Shown: positions 24,831 to 33,257 of the stretch, one piece after another
Numbering within the stretch: the stretch's first letter is position 1
How the letters are laid out: every line of letters starts with the position of its first letter
From: Planctomycetota bacterium
GTDB taxonomy: Bacteria; Planctomycetota; Planctomycetia; Planctomycetales; Planctomycetaceae
Direction of reading: 5' to 3'
NCBI GenBank assembly: GCA_027624335.1
Contig: JAQBWV010000029.1
Location: 1-41,556 of the forward strand
Length of the DNA: 41,556 nucleotides
Translations under genes and position numbers: made by a program
The notes under the pieces: model-generated
Told to the model about the DNA's origin: nothing
Seen by the model: the letters and a program-made list of their open reading frames with translations, nothing else
Databases searched by the model: none

Positions 24831-26570
24831 ATGCTGATGTCAGGTTCCCATCGATTCGCAGGAATGGCCGCGGCCCTGGTGATCGCCACATTCATCGGTG
24901 TTATGCCACCCGTTGTGCAGGCGGATTCTGACTCCGAAATCATCAGGAAGATCAACGAGCACATTCGCCAGGGCTGGGAAGACAACGAGGTCACTCCGTC
25001 GGAAACTGCAGATGATGCCGAGTTTGCTCGGCGAGCGTCGCTGGACATCGTGGGTCGCATACCTACCTACGCTGAACTGACGGAGCTGCTTGAATCGGAA
25101 TCGCGAGACAAACGCGGACGATTCGTGGACCAGCTGCTCGACAATCCGGACTACATACGCAACTCAGCCGGCATCTGGGGCAACCTGCTGGTCGGCAGGT
25201 CAAACAATCGAGGCGGCGGACGTGACTCACTCGACCGATGGCTTCGTAACGCCTTTTACACAAACATCCCGTACGACCAGTTCGTTAAAGAGCTGATCGT
25301 CGCTGAAGGCAGCAGCGACGAAAACGGAGCCGTTGTCTTCCTGTCCAGCCATCTGAACGAGATGGCTGTCCCCGCGACCGCCATCACAGCACGACTGTTT
25401 CTCGGTCGACAACTTCAATGCACGCAGTGCCACAATCATCCCTTCAATGACTGGCAGCAGTCACAGTTCTGGGGGATGAACGCCTTCTTCCGAGGCACTC
25501 GACGACAGGGTAACGCGAATCGTGGTGGAGTAACGCTTACCGATAATCCAGCGGCAGCCATGGTCGACTTTGAAAAACGCAACGGCACCATGCAAGCCGC
25601 CAAACGTCAATTCTTTGACGGAGATGGCACTCAGGTGGCGGCTCTGGATGTGACCGTCGACATTCTCGAATTGAAAGCTCGCGGTCAGAAGCAGGCGTTG
25701 ATCAAACCTCGAGAAGAACTGGCCAACTACATCATCGATCCAGATAAGCCGTACCTTGCGGAAACTCAGGTCAACCGGGTTTGGGGTAACCTGTTCGGGT
25801 ACGGATTCACGAGACCAGTGGACGATATTGGACCTCACAATCCGTCGTCGCATCCCGAATTGCTCGAGTACCTCGCCCGGCAGTTTCGCGAATCGGGCTA
25901 CGATAACAAACGACTCATTCGGTGGATCGCCGCAAGCGATGCTTACAACCTTACCAGCAGATTCAACGATACAAATCTCGACGACAACCCCGGCGCCGGA
26001 GAGATTCCGCTGTTCAGCCACATGTACCTGAAGCAGTTTCGCGCGGAGCAGCTCTACGATTCACTTCTGATTGCCACGGCGGCGGACGAGGCCAATCGAA
26101 CATCCGACCAGGCTGAAGCTCAGCGGGCGACATGGCTGCGGCAGTTCGTGCAGACATTCGGAACGGATGAGAACGACGAAAGCACATCGTTCAACGGAAC
26201 GATTCCGCAGGCGTTGTTGCTGATGAACGGGCAGTTGATGAATAACGCTCTGGGTGGGGGAGATGGCAGTTTCCTGCGAAAGGTCGTCCTGTCAGCAACG
26301 GGCCGCCCCGATGTCGACTCAAAGACCGCTCCCAAATCCGCGAAGCAGGCACGTTTAGAGGCGATTCGCGCCGGGCGTTCCAGGAACCAGAACGCAGCGG
26401 CAAAAATTGAAACGCTGTTTCTCGTGGCACTGTCGCGCACGCCGACCGCCGAGGAATTGGACGCCTTCAACAACGTCTACAGCACCGCAGGATACAAGGA
26501 TCCGGTCGTCGGCCTGCAGGACGTCTTCTGGTCACTGTTGAACTCCAACGAGTTCGTCATCAATCACTGA
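24831..26570 (+). CDS. DUF1549/DUF1553-domain exported protein
   Basis: A 579-aa protein with a signal peptide (about 1-33, cleaved near VVQADS). The DUF1549 part (about 35-245) includes FARRASLDIVGRIPTYAEL and the c-type-like motif C197-T-Q-C-H201 in LQCTQCHNHPFNDW. The DUF1553 part (about 290-575) includes ETQVNRVWGNLFGYG and FRAEQLYDSLL. Both domains are hallmarks of planctomycete secreted proteins, whose function is unproven. Most such genes are followed by a DUF1501 partner; here the next gene is convergent murG, so it stands alone. AGAGGTGA precedes the ATG. Confidence 0.93.
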   Translation: MLMSGSHRFAGMAAALVIATFIGVMPPVVQADSDSEIIRKINEHIRQGWEDNEVTPSETADDAEFARRASLDIVGRIPTYAELTELLESESRDKRGRFVDQLLDNPDYIRNSAGIWGNLLVGRSNNRGGGRDSLDRWLRNAFYTNIPYDQFVKELIVAEGSSDENGAVVFLSSHLNEMAVPATAITARLFLGRQLQCTQCHNHPFNDWQQSQFWGMNAFFRGTRRQGNANRGGVTLTDNPAAAMVDFEKRNGTMQAAKRQFFDGDGTQVAALDVTVDILELKARGQKQALIKPREELANYIIDPDKPYLAETQVNRVWGNLFGYGFTRPVDDIGPHNPSSHPELLEYLARQFRESGYDNKRLIRWIAASDAYNLTSRFNDTNLDDNPGAGEIPLFSHMYLKQFRAEQLYDSLLIATAADEANRTSDQAEAQRATWLRQFVQTFGTDENDESTSFNGTIPQALLLMNGQLMNNALGGGDGSFLRKVVLSATGRPDVDSKTAPKSAKQARLEAIRAGRSRNQNAAAKIETLFLVALSRTPTAEELDAFNNVYSTAGYKDPVVGLQDVFWSLLNSNEFVINH

Positions 26571-26580
26571 GAACTGAGAG

Positions 26581-26642
26581 GCAGGGTTGCCAAAATTGTC
26601 GGCCAGCCGCCCAATTCGCCCGGCAGAGGATGGCAATCCTGC
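26581..26642. terminator. Stem between convergent genes (candidate bidirectional terminator)
   Basis: GCAGGGTTGCCA (26581-26592) pairs with TGGCAATCCTGC (26631-26642) over 12 bp with one G-U. The 38-nt loop holds a smaller GCCG/CGGC stem. It fills the 78-nt gap between the plus-strand DUF1549 gene and the minus-strand murG. There is no clear T-run, so termination is inferred from position. Confidence 0.45.
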
Positions 26643-26648
26643 GTTGCT

Positions 26649-27758
26649 TCATGTCGTCAATGACTTGAGTATCGCGACGACTTCCGCTGCCGCGTTCGGT
26701 TTGCTGAGAGTCTTCATTGCCTGACTCATTTTCAGCAACTGTGGCTGATTGGCCAGCAACGATGAGAGCACCGGGACAAGATCGACAGGTGCGAAACTTC
26801 GGTCGGGCGATGAGACCATCATGGCTGCTCCCGATTCCACAAACAGCTGAGCGTTTCGCGTTTGATGATTATCAGCCGAGGTTGGGTAAGGCGCCAGAAT
26901 GGCTGGAATTCCAACCGCAGCCAGCTCCGCCAGTGTCGTCGCTCCGGCGCGAGCCACTGCCAGTGTGGCGTCAGCCAGTCTGGACGGCAGGTCCGCAAAA
27001 AACGGCGAAACATCGTGCGAGATGCCCAGTTCCGAATACAAACGGCGAGCCGCATCGGAGCCTTCCGGACCGGTTTGATGAAGGATGCTCCAGCCAGCAA
27101 GCGCTGATGAGCATTGCTCGACGGCTGCCTGAACCGAGTCGTTGATCTGCCGCGATCCCAGACTTCCGCCAAGAACCAGCAGCGTTGGAGCCTCAAGCGG
27201 CAACGTGTGATTCGCAGCCGCAATCCGGCAGACGTCGCGACGAATCGGATTGCCTGAAACGTGATAAATCGCCTTACGAGGAAGATGGCTGGCTGACTCG
27301 CCAAAGGTCAGACAGATCGGATGCGATCTCGACAGCCAGCGGTTTGCCTTTCCCGGAACAGTGTTCTGTTCGAGCAGAATGCACGGCACGCCACATTTTC
27401 TGGCGGCCATCGCGAACGGGACACTCGCGAATCCACCCAGGCCGATGACAGCGGATGGCCGATCCAAACGGATAGTTCGCAGAGCTGCTCGAAAAGCCTT
27501 GCAGTGAGACCATACGAAGCGGTGCGGTCGGCGACGCAGAGCTGTCAGCGGCAGTGTCTCGCATGACGTGTACTCGAAGCTGGTCGGCTCCAGCATTTGT
27601 TGTTCAACCGGTCTCCCGGATCCGACGAATCGGATACGGCTATCCGGCTGTTCAAGTCGCAGCTGTTCGGCGACTGCAATGCCCGGAGCAAGGTGACCAC
27701 CAGTGCCACCTCCGGCAAACACGTACAGTGGCGACTGAGCATTCGAAAGCTGGTTCAA
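26649..27758 (-). CDS. murG: MurG, lipid II-forming N-acetylglucosaminyltransferase
   Basis: A 369-aa GT28 glycosyltransferase that adds GlcNAc to lipid I at the inner face of the cytoplasmic membrane, giving lipid II. The N-terminal G-loop is FAGGGTGGHLAPG (14-26), followed by IRFVGSGRPVEQQ and a second loop LVLGGSLGSRQIND (about 197-210). The UDP-GlcNAc region ARAGATTLAELAAVGIPAILAPYPTSADNHQ is split around 275-305. The start is TTG at 27758, overlapping the phosphodiesterase-like stop (TTGA); a TGA lies upstream in frame with no ATG or GTG between. No other cell-wall gene is nearby, so murG is separate from a dcw cluster here. Confidence 0.95.
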   Translation of the reverse strand: MNQLSNAQSPLYVFAGGGTGGHLAPGIAVAEQLRLEQPDSRIRFVGSGRPVEQQMLEPTSFEYTSCETLPLTALRRRPHRFVWSHCKAFRAALRTIRLDRPSAVIGLGGFASVPFAMAARKCGVPCILLEQNTVPGKANRWLSRSHPICLTFGESASHLPRKAIYHVSGNPIRRDVCRIAAANHTLPLEAPTLLVLGGSLGSRQINDSVQAAVEQCSSALAGWSILHQTGPEGSDAARRLYSELGISHDVSPFFADLPSRLADATLAVARAGATTLAELAAVGIPAILAPYPTSADNHQTRNAQLFVESGAAMMVSSPDRSFAPVDLVPVLSSLLANQPQLLKMSQAMKTLSKPNAAAEVVAILKSLTT

Positions 27759-28522
27759 TGAAACTCGTAGGTCTTTCCAGGTTCACCGATTTCGACATGC
27801 GGCAGGTTCAGTTCTGCAAGTTCTTTTTTTATCTGCGTGTCAAAAGCAGCCTTGATATGGATGGCGATCACTCTCGCGGGCAAATGCAGTTTCGTAAGTT
27901 CTTTGGCAAATAGTTCTGGCGTCAGGTGCATTGCCCTTTCGGCCAGCCAGCCCATGTGATTCGGGAAACTGGATTCCAGCAGCACGGCTTTCAGGTTCTT
28001 CTGCTGATTAACGACCTCCCAGATCCGCGTCGTGGGATCAGTGTCAGAGATGATGGCTATCGTCGCCTGGTCATCTTCAAGAATGAAGCCCATTGCTGGA
28101 ACGATATGATCAATAGCCACCGGCGTAATGCGCACGCCGTCGACTTCAACGGGCGTTTCGCTGTGGAGTTCTTCCATCTTCAGAAACGGAGTTTCTTCGC
28201 CAGACAGGCGAATCATGTCCGGCCAGATTCGCTCGTTAAAAACGTGTTTCTGCAAACAGTCCAGCACGTCGGCATTGCCGTAGACGATCGGACATTCCGG
28301 GCTCGGTGCGTAAACGTTGTCGATAAAGATCGGCAATGACGCCAGATGGTCCGTGTGCGAATGCGAAATAAACACGTGATTCACGCGTTTCTGCACATCA
28401 AGCGGCGACACAAATCCAATGCTCCCAGCATCGATAACGATCGTGTCGTTGACGATGTAAGAAGCCAGAATCTGCTGTCGCGGCCCGTGGCCCACGGACG
28501 ACTCGACTATTTCAATTTTCAC
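27755..28522 (-). CDS. Metallo-beta-lactamase-fold cyclic-nucleotide phosphodiesterase-like protein
   Basis: A 255-aa protein starting with GTG at 28522. The dinuclear metal site is complete: H54-S-H56-T-D58-H59, then His in VAIDHIVPAMG (near 132), Asp in ISDTDPT (near 151) and His in VIAIHIKAAF (near 230). The layout after the motif (DHLASLPIFIDNVY) resembles class II 3',5'-cAMP phosphodiesterases and RNase Z-like hydrolases. There is no signal peptide. It lies 57 nt after a nucleotidyl cyclase gene and overlaps murG by four bases. Cyclic-nucleotide hydrolysis is favoured by context but another phosphodiester substrate is possible. Confidence 0.85.
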   Translation of the reverse strand: MKIEIVESSVGHGPRQQILASYIVNDTIVIDAGSIGFVSPLDVQKRVNHVFISHSHTDHLASLPIFIDNVYAPSPECPIVYGNADVLDCLQKHVFNERIWPDMIRLSGEETPFLKMEELHSETPVEVDGVRITPVAIDHIVPAMGFILEDDQATIAIISDTDPTTRIWEVVNQQKNLKAVLLESSFPNHMGWLAERAMHLTPELFAKELTKLHLPARVIAIHIKAAFDTQIKKELAELNLPHVEIGEPGKTYEFH

Positions 28523-28579
28523 GGAGCTTACCCGTCCTTCCGGAAGTAGTGCTGTCGCACGGGTACTTTTCTTGTGTGG

Positions 28580-30349
28580 CTACTTCTGCGTCATGTGAAT
28601 GACGCCGTCCCAGTCTTTCGGCGGTTCGTAATTATTCGTCGCGACGTAGATCATCAGAAAATCCTTCGTTCGATCATCGACTGGCATCCCATTCAGTAAT
28701 TCGAGTGATTCCTGCCATCGACCATCGACCAGTGCTTCAACGGATTTTTCATACAGGGCAATCGACTCGTTGCTGACCGTCGCATCCTGATGAAGTGCAG
28801 GCAACAGTTCGAACACCGTCATGTCCGTGTTCATGCCCACCGGCCTGACTCGGCCCAGCTTGCGGCATCTCAAATCGTCGGCAGGAAGTTTCTTAACATA
28901 GCTGGCTGTCACTTCATCGATCAGGATCGACGCTCGCAGCTGTTTAGTCATCGTCTCCAGCCGTGCGCCCATGTTGACGACCGGGCCGAACGCGCCAACT
29001 TTGATCTGTTCCGTCGTCCCGATCCGACCAGCGATCGCAGGCCCGTGCGAGATTCCGATTCCCACGTTGAAACCACACAGCGGGCTTTCGGGGGTATTCA
29101 TCGCGGCACGAAAAGCCTGATGGATATGGACGGCTGCACGACACGCCGCCACTGGACCTTCTTCGTTGTCACTCGGCCAGCCCCAGAACCCCAGCGCGGC
29201 GTCGCCCTGAAAGTCTGCGATGACACCGTCGTATCGAATGATGCCGGCTGTCATGACACCCAGCGCCTCGCTGACTCGATCGAGCAACTCTCGCAGGTTG
29301 TCTTTCGCCGCTTCGGACTTCTTTGAAAACCCTCGCACATCGCAGAAGAGCACCGTGATGTCTTTTTCGCGAGGTTCAAGAATGTCCCGGTTGCCAGCCG
29401 TCCGTACGGCCTCGATCACTGCGGGAGAGAAAAACTGAGCGAGCCCGGCCTGCTGAGTTTGTAGAGTCTTGACCTGTCGAATTGATCCGATGAAGTCGGA
29501 AATCAGCTCCGTGAATCTCAGATCCCCCTTGAGATCCGTTTCGCTGATTGATGTTGCTCCTGGAGCACCGAACTGACCGGAGACATACAGCGCCCATCCT
29601 CGAGAATGCTCACCCTTGAAGGGAATGCAGAAGGCCCAATCCAGACTACCGGTCACCGTGAATGCCGGATTCGAATCTTCCGTGTCGTGCCAGATATGGA
29701 GGACACCTTCAGCACGCTCGATGGCTGCCGTGATCAGTCGACGGCTGGGATTGAATCGTCCGATATCCTCGTACCGGCTGTCCCACCGCATCATCAGCGG
29801 CTCGTCGTCCGGCGACGGATTCTCCGAATAGCGTACGCACGCCGCAGCTCGCGCGTGCGGCATCGCATCGAGCATGACTTTGACGGCGGCCACCGCAAGC
29901 TCTTCGTCTGTCCGCGTGCCGGAGATTGCTTCGGGAAGTTTTGCGAGAACTTCGAGTCGCTCTTCAGCATTATGGAATTTGAACAGCCTGAGCTGATCCG
30001 GCCCGAACGAGTGTTCCTCGATGTTGGAGCCGGACAGTCCGTCGGCCAGCGAGGCGGACACCAGTTGAAACGTCGTCTGACCGATGCGAAATCCCTGGCC
30101 AGCGGAGATCTGAAATTCGGGTGTATCAACTTCCTGGAAATAGACAGGATTACGAGCAGCGTCGAGTCGCTTGACCGAGACGTTTCCTCCGGCCTGCGTT
30201 ATCTCGCAGTGCTCGCGGGAAATGAGCAGATCCCACGGCACCGCCCATCCGCTGCGCGGAGCTCGTCCCAGACGAATCACTTCGCCGTTGGGGATCTCCC
30301 GCCGCCATTGCTGAGTGGGCTCGGGCCCGTTGACTATCAGCTCCAACAT
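28580..30349 (-). CDS. FHA-GAF class III nucleotidyl cyclase
   Basis: A 589-aa cytoplasmic protein. An FHA domain (about 5-98; G28-R29 and S44-R-E-H47) binds phosphothreonine. A GAF-like region (about 130-290) and a short linker helix (about 295-320) follow. The class III cyclase domain (about 328-480) keeps metal-binding D337 (LFCDVRGFS) and D383 (FQGDAALGFWG) and the N459/R463 pair (VVNMGARLE). The base-selecting Lys is replaced by D379 and the partner Asp by G452, so the cyclic nucleotide produced cannot be assumed to be cAMP. A C-terminal helical tail (about 525-589) looks TPR-like. It heads the cyclase / phosphodiesterase / murG set. The ATG at 30349 has a weak GGGAAA upstream. Confidence 0.92.
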   Translation of the reverse strand: MLELIVNGPEPTQQWRREIPNGEVIRLGRAPRSGWAVPWDLLISREHCEITQAGGNVSVKRLDAARNPVYFQEVDTPEFQISAGQGFRIGQTTFQLVSASLADGLSGSNIEEHSFGPDQLRLFKFHNAEERLEVLAKLPEAISGTRTDEELAVAAVKVMLDAMPHARAAACVRYSENPSPDDEPLMMRWDSRYEDIGRFNPSRRLITAAIERAEGVLHIWHDTEDSNPAFTVTGSLDWAFCIPFKGEHSRGWALYVSGQFGAPGATSISETDLKGDLRFTELISDFIGSIRQVKTLQTQQAGLAQFFSPAVIEAVRTAGNRDILEPREKDITVLFCDVRGFSKKSEAAKDNLRELLDRVSEALGVMTAGIIRYDGVIADFQGDAALGFWGWPSDNEEGPVAACRAAVHIHQAFRAAMNTPESPLCGFNVGIGISHGPAIAGRIGTTEQIKVGAFGPVVNMGARLETMTKQLRASILIDEVTASYVKKLPADDLRCRKLGRVRPVGMNTDMTVFELLPALHQDATVSNESIALYEKSVEALVDGRWQESLELLNGMPVDDRTKDFLMIYVATNNYEPPKDWDGVIHMTQK

Positions 30350-30373
30350 CTAACGCAATTTCCCGTTACCTGG

Positions 30374-30512
30374 GTGCACGTCCCACAAAACAAGGGTTGA
30401 ATTTTGCGCAGGGTGCGCCTTGACGCACCATCGATTCACGTGACGCTGTAGTGCGTCGAGACGCACCCTGCTCATTTCCAGAACTGCAACCATCCATTCG
30501 TGGGACGTGTAC
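30374..30512. repeat. Long composite palindrome, family B (GCAGGGTGCG core)
   Basis: The inner arms 30408-30428 and 30451-30471 are 21-nt inverted copies with two mismatches (GCAGGGTGCG...GACGCAC / GTGCGTC...CGCACCCTGC). The outer arms 30374-30386 and 30500-30512 (GTGCACGTCCCAC / GTGGGACGTGTAC) match at 12 of 13. The sequence between inner and outer arms also shows partial complementarity. It begins 25 nt upstream of the cyclase start, so it may lie in that gene's leader. It shares its core with the element at 24692-24781. Confidence 0.85.
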
Positions 30513-31150
30513 TAAAGGGGCGATCCGATAAGGCCGATCTGTCTGTGGATAGCTGTAACCTTACTCCATGACTGACTTTGGAATGAGGTCGATCGTACCC
30601 GAAGCAGCTCAGAACCATCAAGACACAGTATCGCCTGCTTCTCAATCGTCTCTTTGCGATTAAATGCGCCAACTTTGAGCGTGTCAACCACGACAGCGAG
30701 CCAGCTCCGGCTCCTTCATCCGTAACGTCTGCGTCTTCCGGAAAGATCGACTGATCCGGTACGTCCGCCTCATTCGGAAACTTTCCGCGACCGGGAAAGT
30801 TTCTCCAGGCCACCTACCGATACTAACTGCGTGGGACCGCATCTGGTCCTCATGGTCTGATTGTGTCTCTGCGACCGCTGGGTATTAACACACAGCGGCA
30901 GTAATGGTGGTCTCAGAGAAGTTTCAGTCCAGAGGGCGTGGTTTCGTCGGCGGGTTTTCGGACGCTAGCGCGTCTTCCATGAATTCCGGTTGATGGCTCG
31001 CAGGTTGGTGACCGTTCCAGCACCAATTTCGGCGTGTGATTCCGCAGCTGCTGACCCGTTTGTCTGGCTTCCCCGGCTGGGCTGACGTTGGATCCGAAAT
31101 GCATGGAGGTGGACAAAGCTCGTCTCATCGATTGACTGAGGATCCCGACT
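30513..31150 (+). other. Gene-poor stretch with small hairpins, likely leader of the 114-aa gene
   Basis: No supported gene is found. Several dyads sit in the last 300 nt: CCGCTG (30875-30880) with CAGCGG (30893-30898), enclosed by TCTCTG (30866-30871) and CAGAGA (30914-30919); GACGC-tagc-GCGTC (30961-30974); and TTGGTG (31005-31010) with CACCAA (31021-31026). If transcribed they would form a structured 5' leader for the gene at 31151. Minus-strand frames here (for example 30472-30813) have no family features. Confidence 0.4.
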
Positions 31151-31495
31151 ATGACTTTTGAAGATGCTTCTGCGACCGCTGAGCTGATTACAGATCGACG
31201 GTCCAAGTTCCGACGTGTTTCCGGCGAATCCAAGGCAGCCGCTTTGGACTCGGAACAGTTGGATGATGAAGGACGCGAAGTGCTCGTCGAACGCCGCAAG
31301 GTGGAACGACGTCGCCAGATCGATCCAACAACCTGCGAACGCGACTACGGCGACGCCGAGGTTGAGTTCATGGGCGCAATGGATACCTACAAGCGTCGAA
31401 GCGGTCGACAGTTTCCAACGTGGAGTGAAGTGCTCGAAGTGCTTCACAGCCTCGGCTACCGTAAGGTTGCGGAACCTGTCGAAATCGAACTCTAA
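31151..31495 (+). CDS. Small conserved-looking hypothetical protein
   Basis: A 114-aa soluble, highly charged protein. The N-terminal half is Arg/Glu/Lys-rich ([31 protein letters not shown]). The C-terminal half is more ordered ([18 protein letters not shown] then [15 protein letters not shown]) and resembles a planctomycete family I recall without a known function. GAGG lies upstream of the ATG, and an intrinsic terminator starts 19 nt after the stop, so it is a single-gene transcript. The strong terminator and normal codon use support a real gene. A nucleic-acid or protein-binding role is only suggested by charge. Confidence 0.8.
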   Translation: MTFEDASATAELITDRRSKFRRVSGESKAAALDSEQLDDEGREVLVERRKVERRRQIDPTTCERDYGDAEVEFMGAMDTYKRRSGRQFPTWSEVLEVLHSLGYRKVAEPVEIEL

Positions 31496-31513
31496 GGGCC
31501 ACAAGCGAACGCC

Positions 31514-31545
31514 AGGGGCGGTGCAAACAACACCGCCCCTTTGTT
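31514..31545 (+). terminator. Intrinsic terminator after the 114-aa gene
   Basis: AGGGGCGGTG (31514-31523) pairs perfectly with CACCGCCCCT (31531-31540) around the 7-nt loop caaacaa, followed by TTGTT. It is oriented for the plus strand and lies 19 nt past the stop at 31495. Confidence 0.85.
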
Positions 31546-31645
31546 CGTGTACTGAGGATCTCGAATTCTGGTTATTGAAGTGTTCATGAGTATCGTCAGC
31601 CGTTGTACTTTCACGCCAGTTGACATTGTTGCAGAGAACAATCCG

Positions 31646-33166
31646 TCAGCGAGCCAGCAGTTGGACTGGTCGCCGAGTAATCTCCTGACCGCCGCTTCGC
31701 ACGACCAGATAGTACGTGCCAGGTTCCAGCGACTCAGGCAGAACGAATGCGTAGCTGACGCGCAGCATACTTCGATCAGCGACCTGACCGACTCGATCAA
31801 TGATTCGATTATCGGCGTCGTGCAGATTGCACTCGATCCACATGTCTTCGTGCGGCGGGTTCAGCGTGCACTGCGCGAGAATCGGATCGCCGTGCTGGAA
31901 CGTGTCCCGGCGATTGATCAGGACATCGCCCAGCATGCCTGATCCGATACCGAATGACAGATACTTATCGGATTCTCGTACTCGCTCAGACCGCCTCAAC
32001 ATCGAATCGACAACCGTCGGGTCGAGTTCTTTCAACGGCCAGGCTCCCTCCGCGCGGCGAGCTCCCATTGGATCGAGCTGGTGTTCGAATCCGACTCCGC
32101 CACAGACAAGCAGCAGAAGGACTCCGCCGAATACAAGTAATCCCTGTCGAGGGCTGACTTCCGGAATGGCTTTGCCGATCGACTCGAACGCCGATCCCAC
32201 ACGTGTCATGACACGACTTCCTCGCTGTTCCAGCCGCGAGAAAAACGCCGCCATGCGGTTCACGTCCTCCTCGTAGATGTAACACGAGTAGAGGGAAAAG
32301 CAGACCAGGGGGAAAATATAGAGTCCCAGCAGCAACGTCGTTCCCAGGTGAAACGTCACCCCCAGCCCGAGCATGATCGTTCGACCCCAGCCTCGCCACG
32401 CGACAAAGATAAACAGCACTTCCCAAAGAACTGTCACGTAGGCAGATACAACCAGAGTCGCCGGATAGAATGAGAGGTACTCGCCGACCGGATTCGAGTT
32501 GTTGACGTTAGTCATCAGCCAGTGAAGCATTTGGTCGCTGCTGAAGAAGGCGGGCGTGTGCATTTTCGTAAAGGCGGCACCCAGATAAATGACGCCGATC
32601 AGCAACTGCATCAACCGTCGAGGCCAGACGGGAAACCGGTGGCGCTGCCAGTTTGCAGGACTGCCGTTTTCAGGACTATCCCCTCTGAGCCTGGCGGCAG
32701 CTCGGCGTTTTAGAAAACTGTCAACAGACCAGACCGCTCCACAGTTCGACAGCGACAGGATCAACATGCCATGCGCTGCAATGGCCGAATACTTGGTCAG
32801 TGTCGACAGGCAGTCCAGCAGGTTGAGATACGTGTAAATGATAAGCGACACGCACAATGACAACCGGGTAAACCAGCCGAGACTCGAAGTCACGAGTGTC
32901 GCCACCAGCAATGTTGCCAGAGCGACCGCCAGTGTACCGCCAGGGACCGGAACGAAATCGAAGTACCCATAGTTGTCAGCGAGTGGGGCTGCGGCCCCAT
33001 CCAGCGAGAACAACTCTCGAGCGTGAATCCAGCGCGGCACCATCACCAGCAGCAGCACCATTGGGAGGAGCATCCGTACGAACGCCATGCCGTATGGCAC
33101 TTCTTCAGCAAAAAAGAACTCTGAGAACGCATTCCGTTTCGTGTCCGACGCGTGTTGAGTACTCAT
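31646..33166 (-). CDS. HTTM-domain (vitamin K-dependent gamma-carboxylase-like) membrane protein
   Basis: The ATG at 33166 (AGAGG upstream; 506 aa) begins MSTQHASDTKRNAFSEFF. The HTTM domain (about 15-310) has at least six hydrophobic segments, with PYGMAFVRMLLPMVLLLVM, YFDFVP, LIGVIYLGAAFTKMHTPAFFSSDQMLHW (split near 220-245) and GRTIMLGLGVTFHLGTTLLLG. A further membrane segment (about 360-380) leads to a C-terminal beta-sandwich-like domain (about 400-506, with HGDPILAQCTLNPPHED and LEPGTYYLVVRSGG). HTTM proteins include eukaryotic gamma-glutamyl carboxylase; bacterial members lack defined substrates. It follows a membrane-anchored partner gene after 91 nt. Confidence 0.88.
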   Translation of the reverse strand: MSTQHASDTKRNAFSEFFFAEEVPYGMAFVRMLLPMVLLLVMVPRWIHARELFSLDGAAAPLADNYGYFDFVPVPGGTLAVALATLLVATLVTSSLGWFTRLSLCVSLIIYTYLNLLDCLSTLTKYSAIAAHGMLILSLSNCGAVWSVDSFLKRRAAARLRGDSPENGSPANWQRHRFPVWPRRLMQLLIGVIYLGAAFTKMHTPAFFSSDQMLHWLMTNVNNSNPVGEYLSFYPATLVVSAYVTVLWEVLFIFVAWRGWGRTIMLGLGVTFHLGTTLLLGLYIFPLVCFSLYSCYIYEEDVNRMAAFFSRLEQRGSRVMTRVGSAFESIGKAIPEVSPRQGLLVFGGVLLLLVCGGVGFEHQLDPMGARRAEGAWPLKELDPTVVDSMLRRSERVRESDKYLSFGIGSGMLGDVLINRRDTFQHGDPILAQCTLNPPHEDMWIECNLHDADNRIIDRVGQVADRSMLRVSYAFVLPESLEPGTYYLVVRSGGQEITRRPVQLLAR

Positions 33167-33257
33167 GCCGACCTCTGTCCGTTGTTGCTGCAATCCCGAT
33201 TGCGATCCAAAACATTGCCGTTTCGAAAACCGCATTTGTCCATGTCAAACCGGGCGG

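Noticed and set aside
29606-30400. 264-aa plus-strand open frame
   Set aside because: It is antisense to the FHA-cyclase gene, whose domains are unambiguous.
30965-31504. 179-aa minus-strand frame
   Set aside because: It is antisense to the 114-aa gene, which has a matching terminator and ribosome-binding site on the plus strand.
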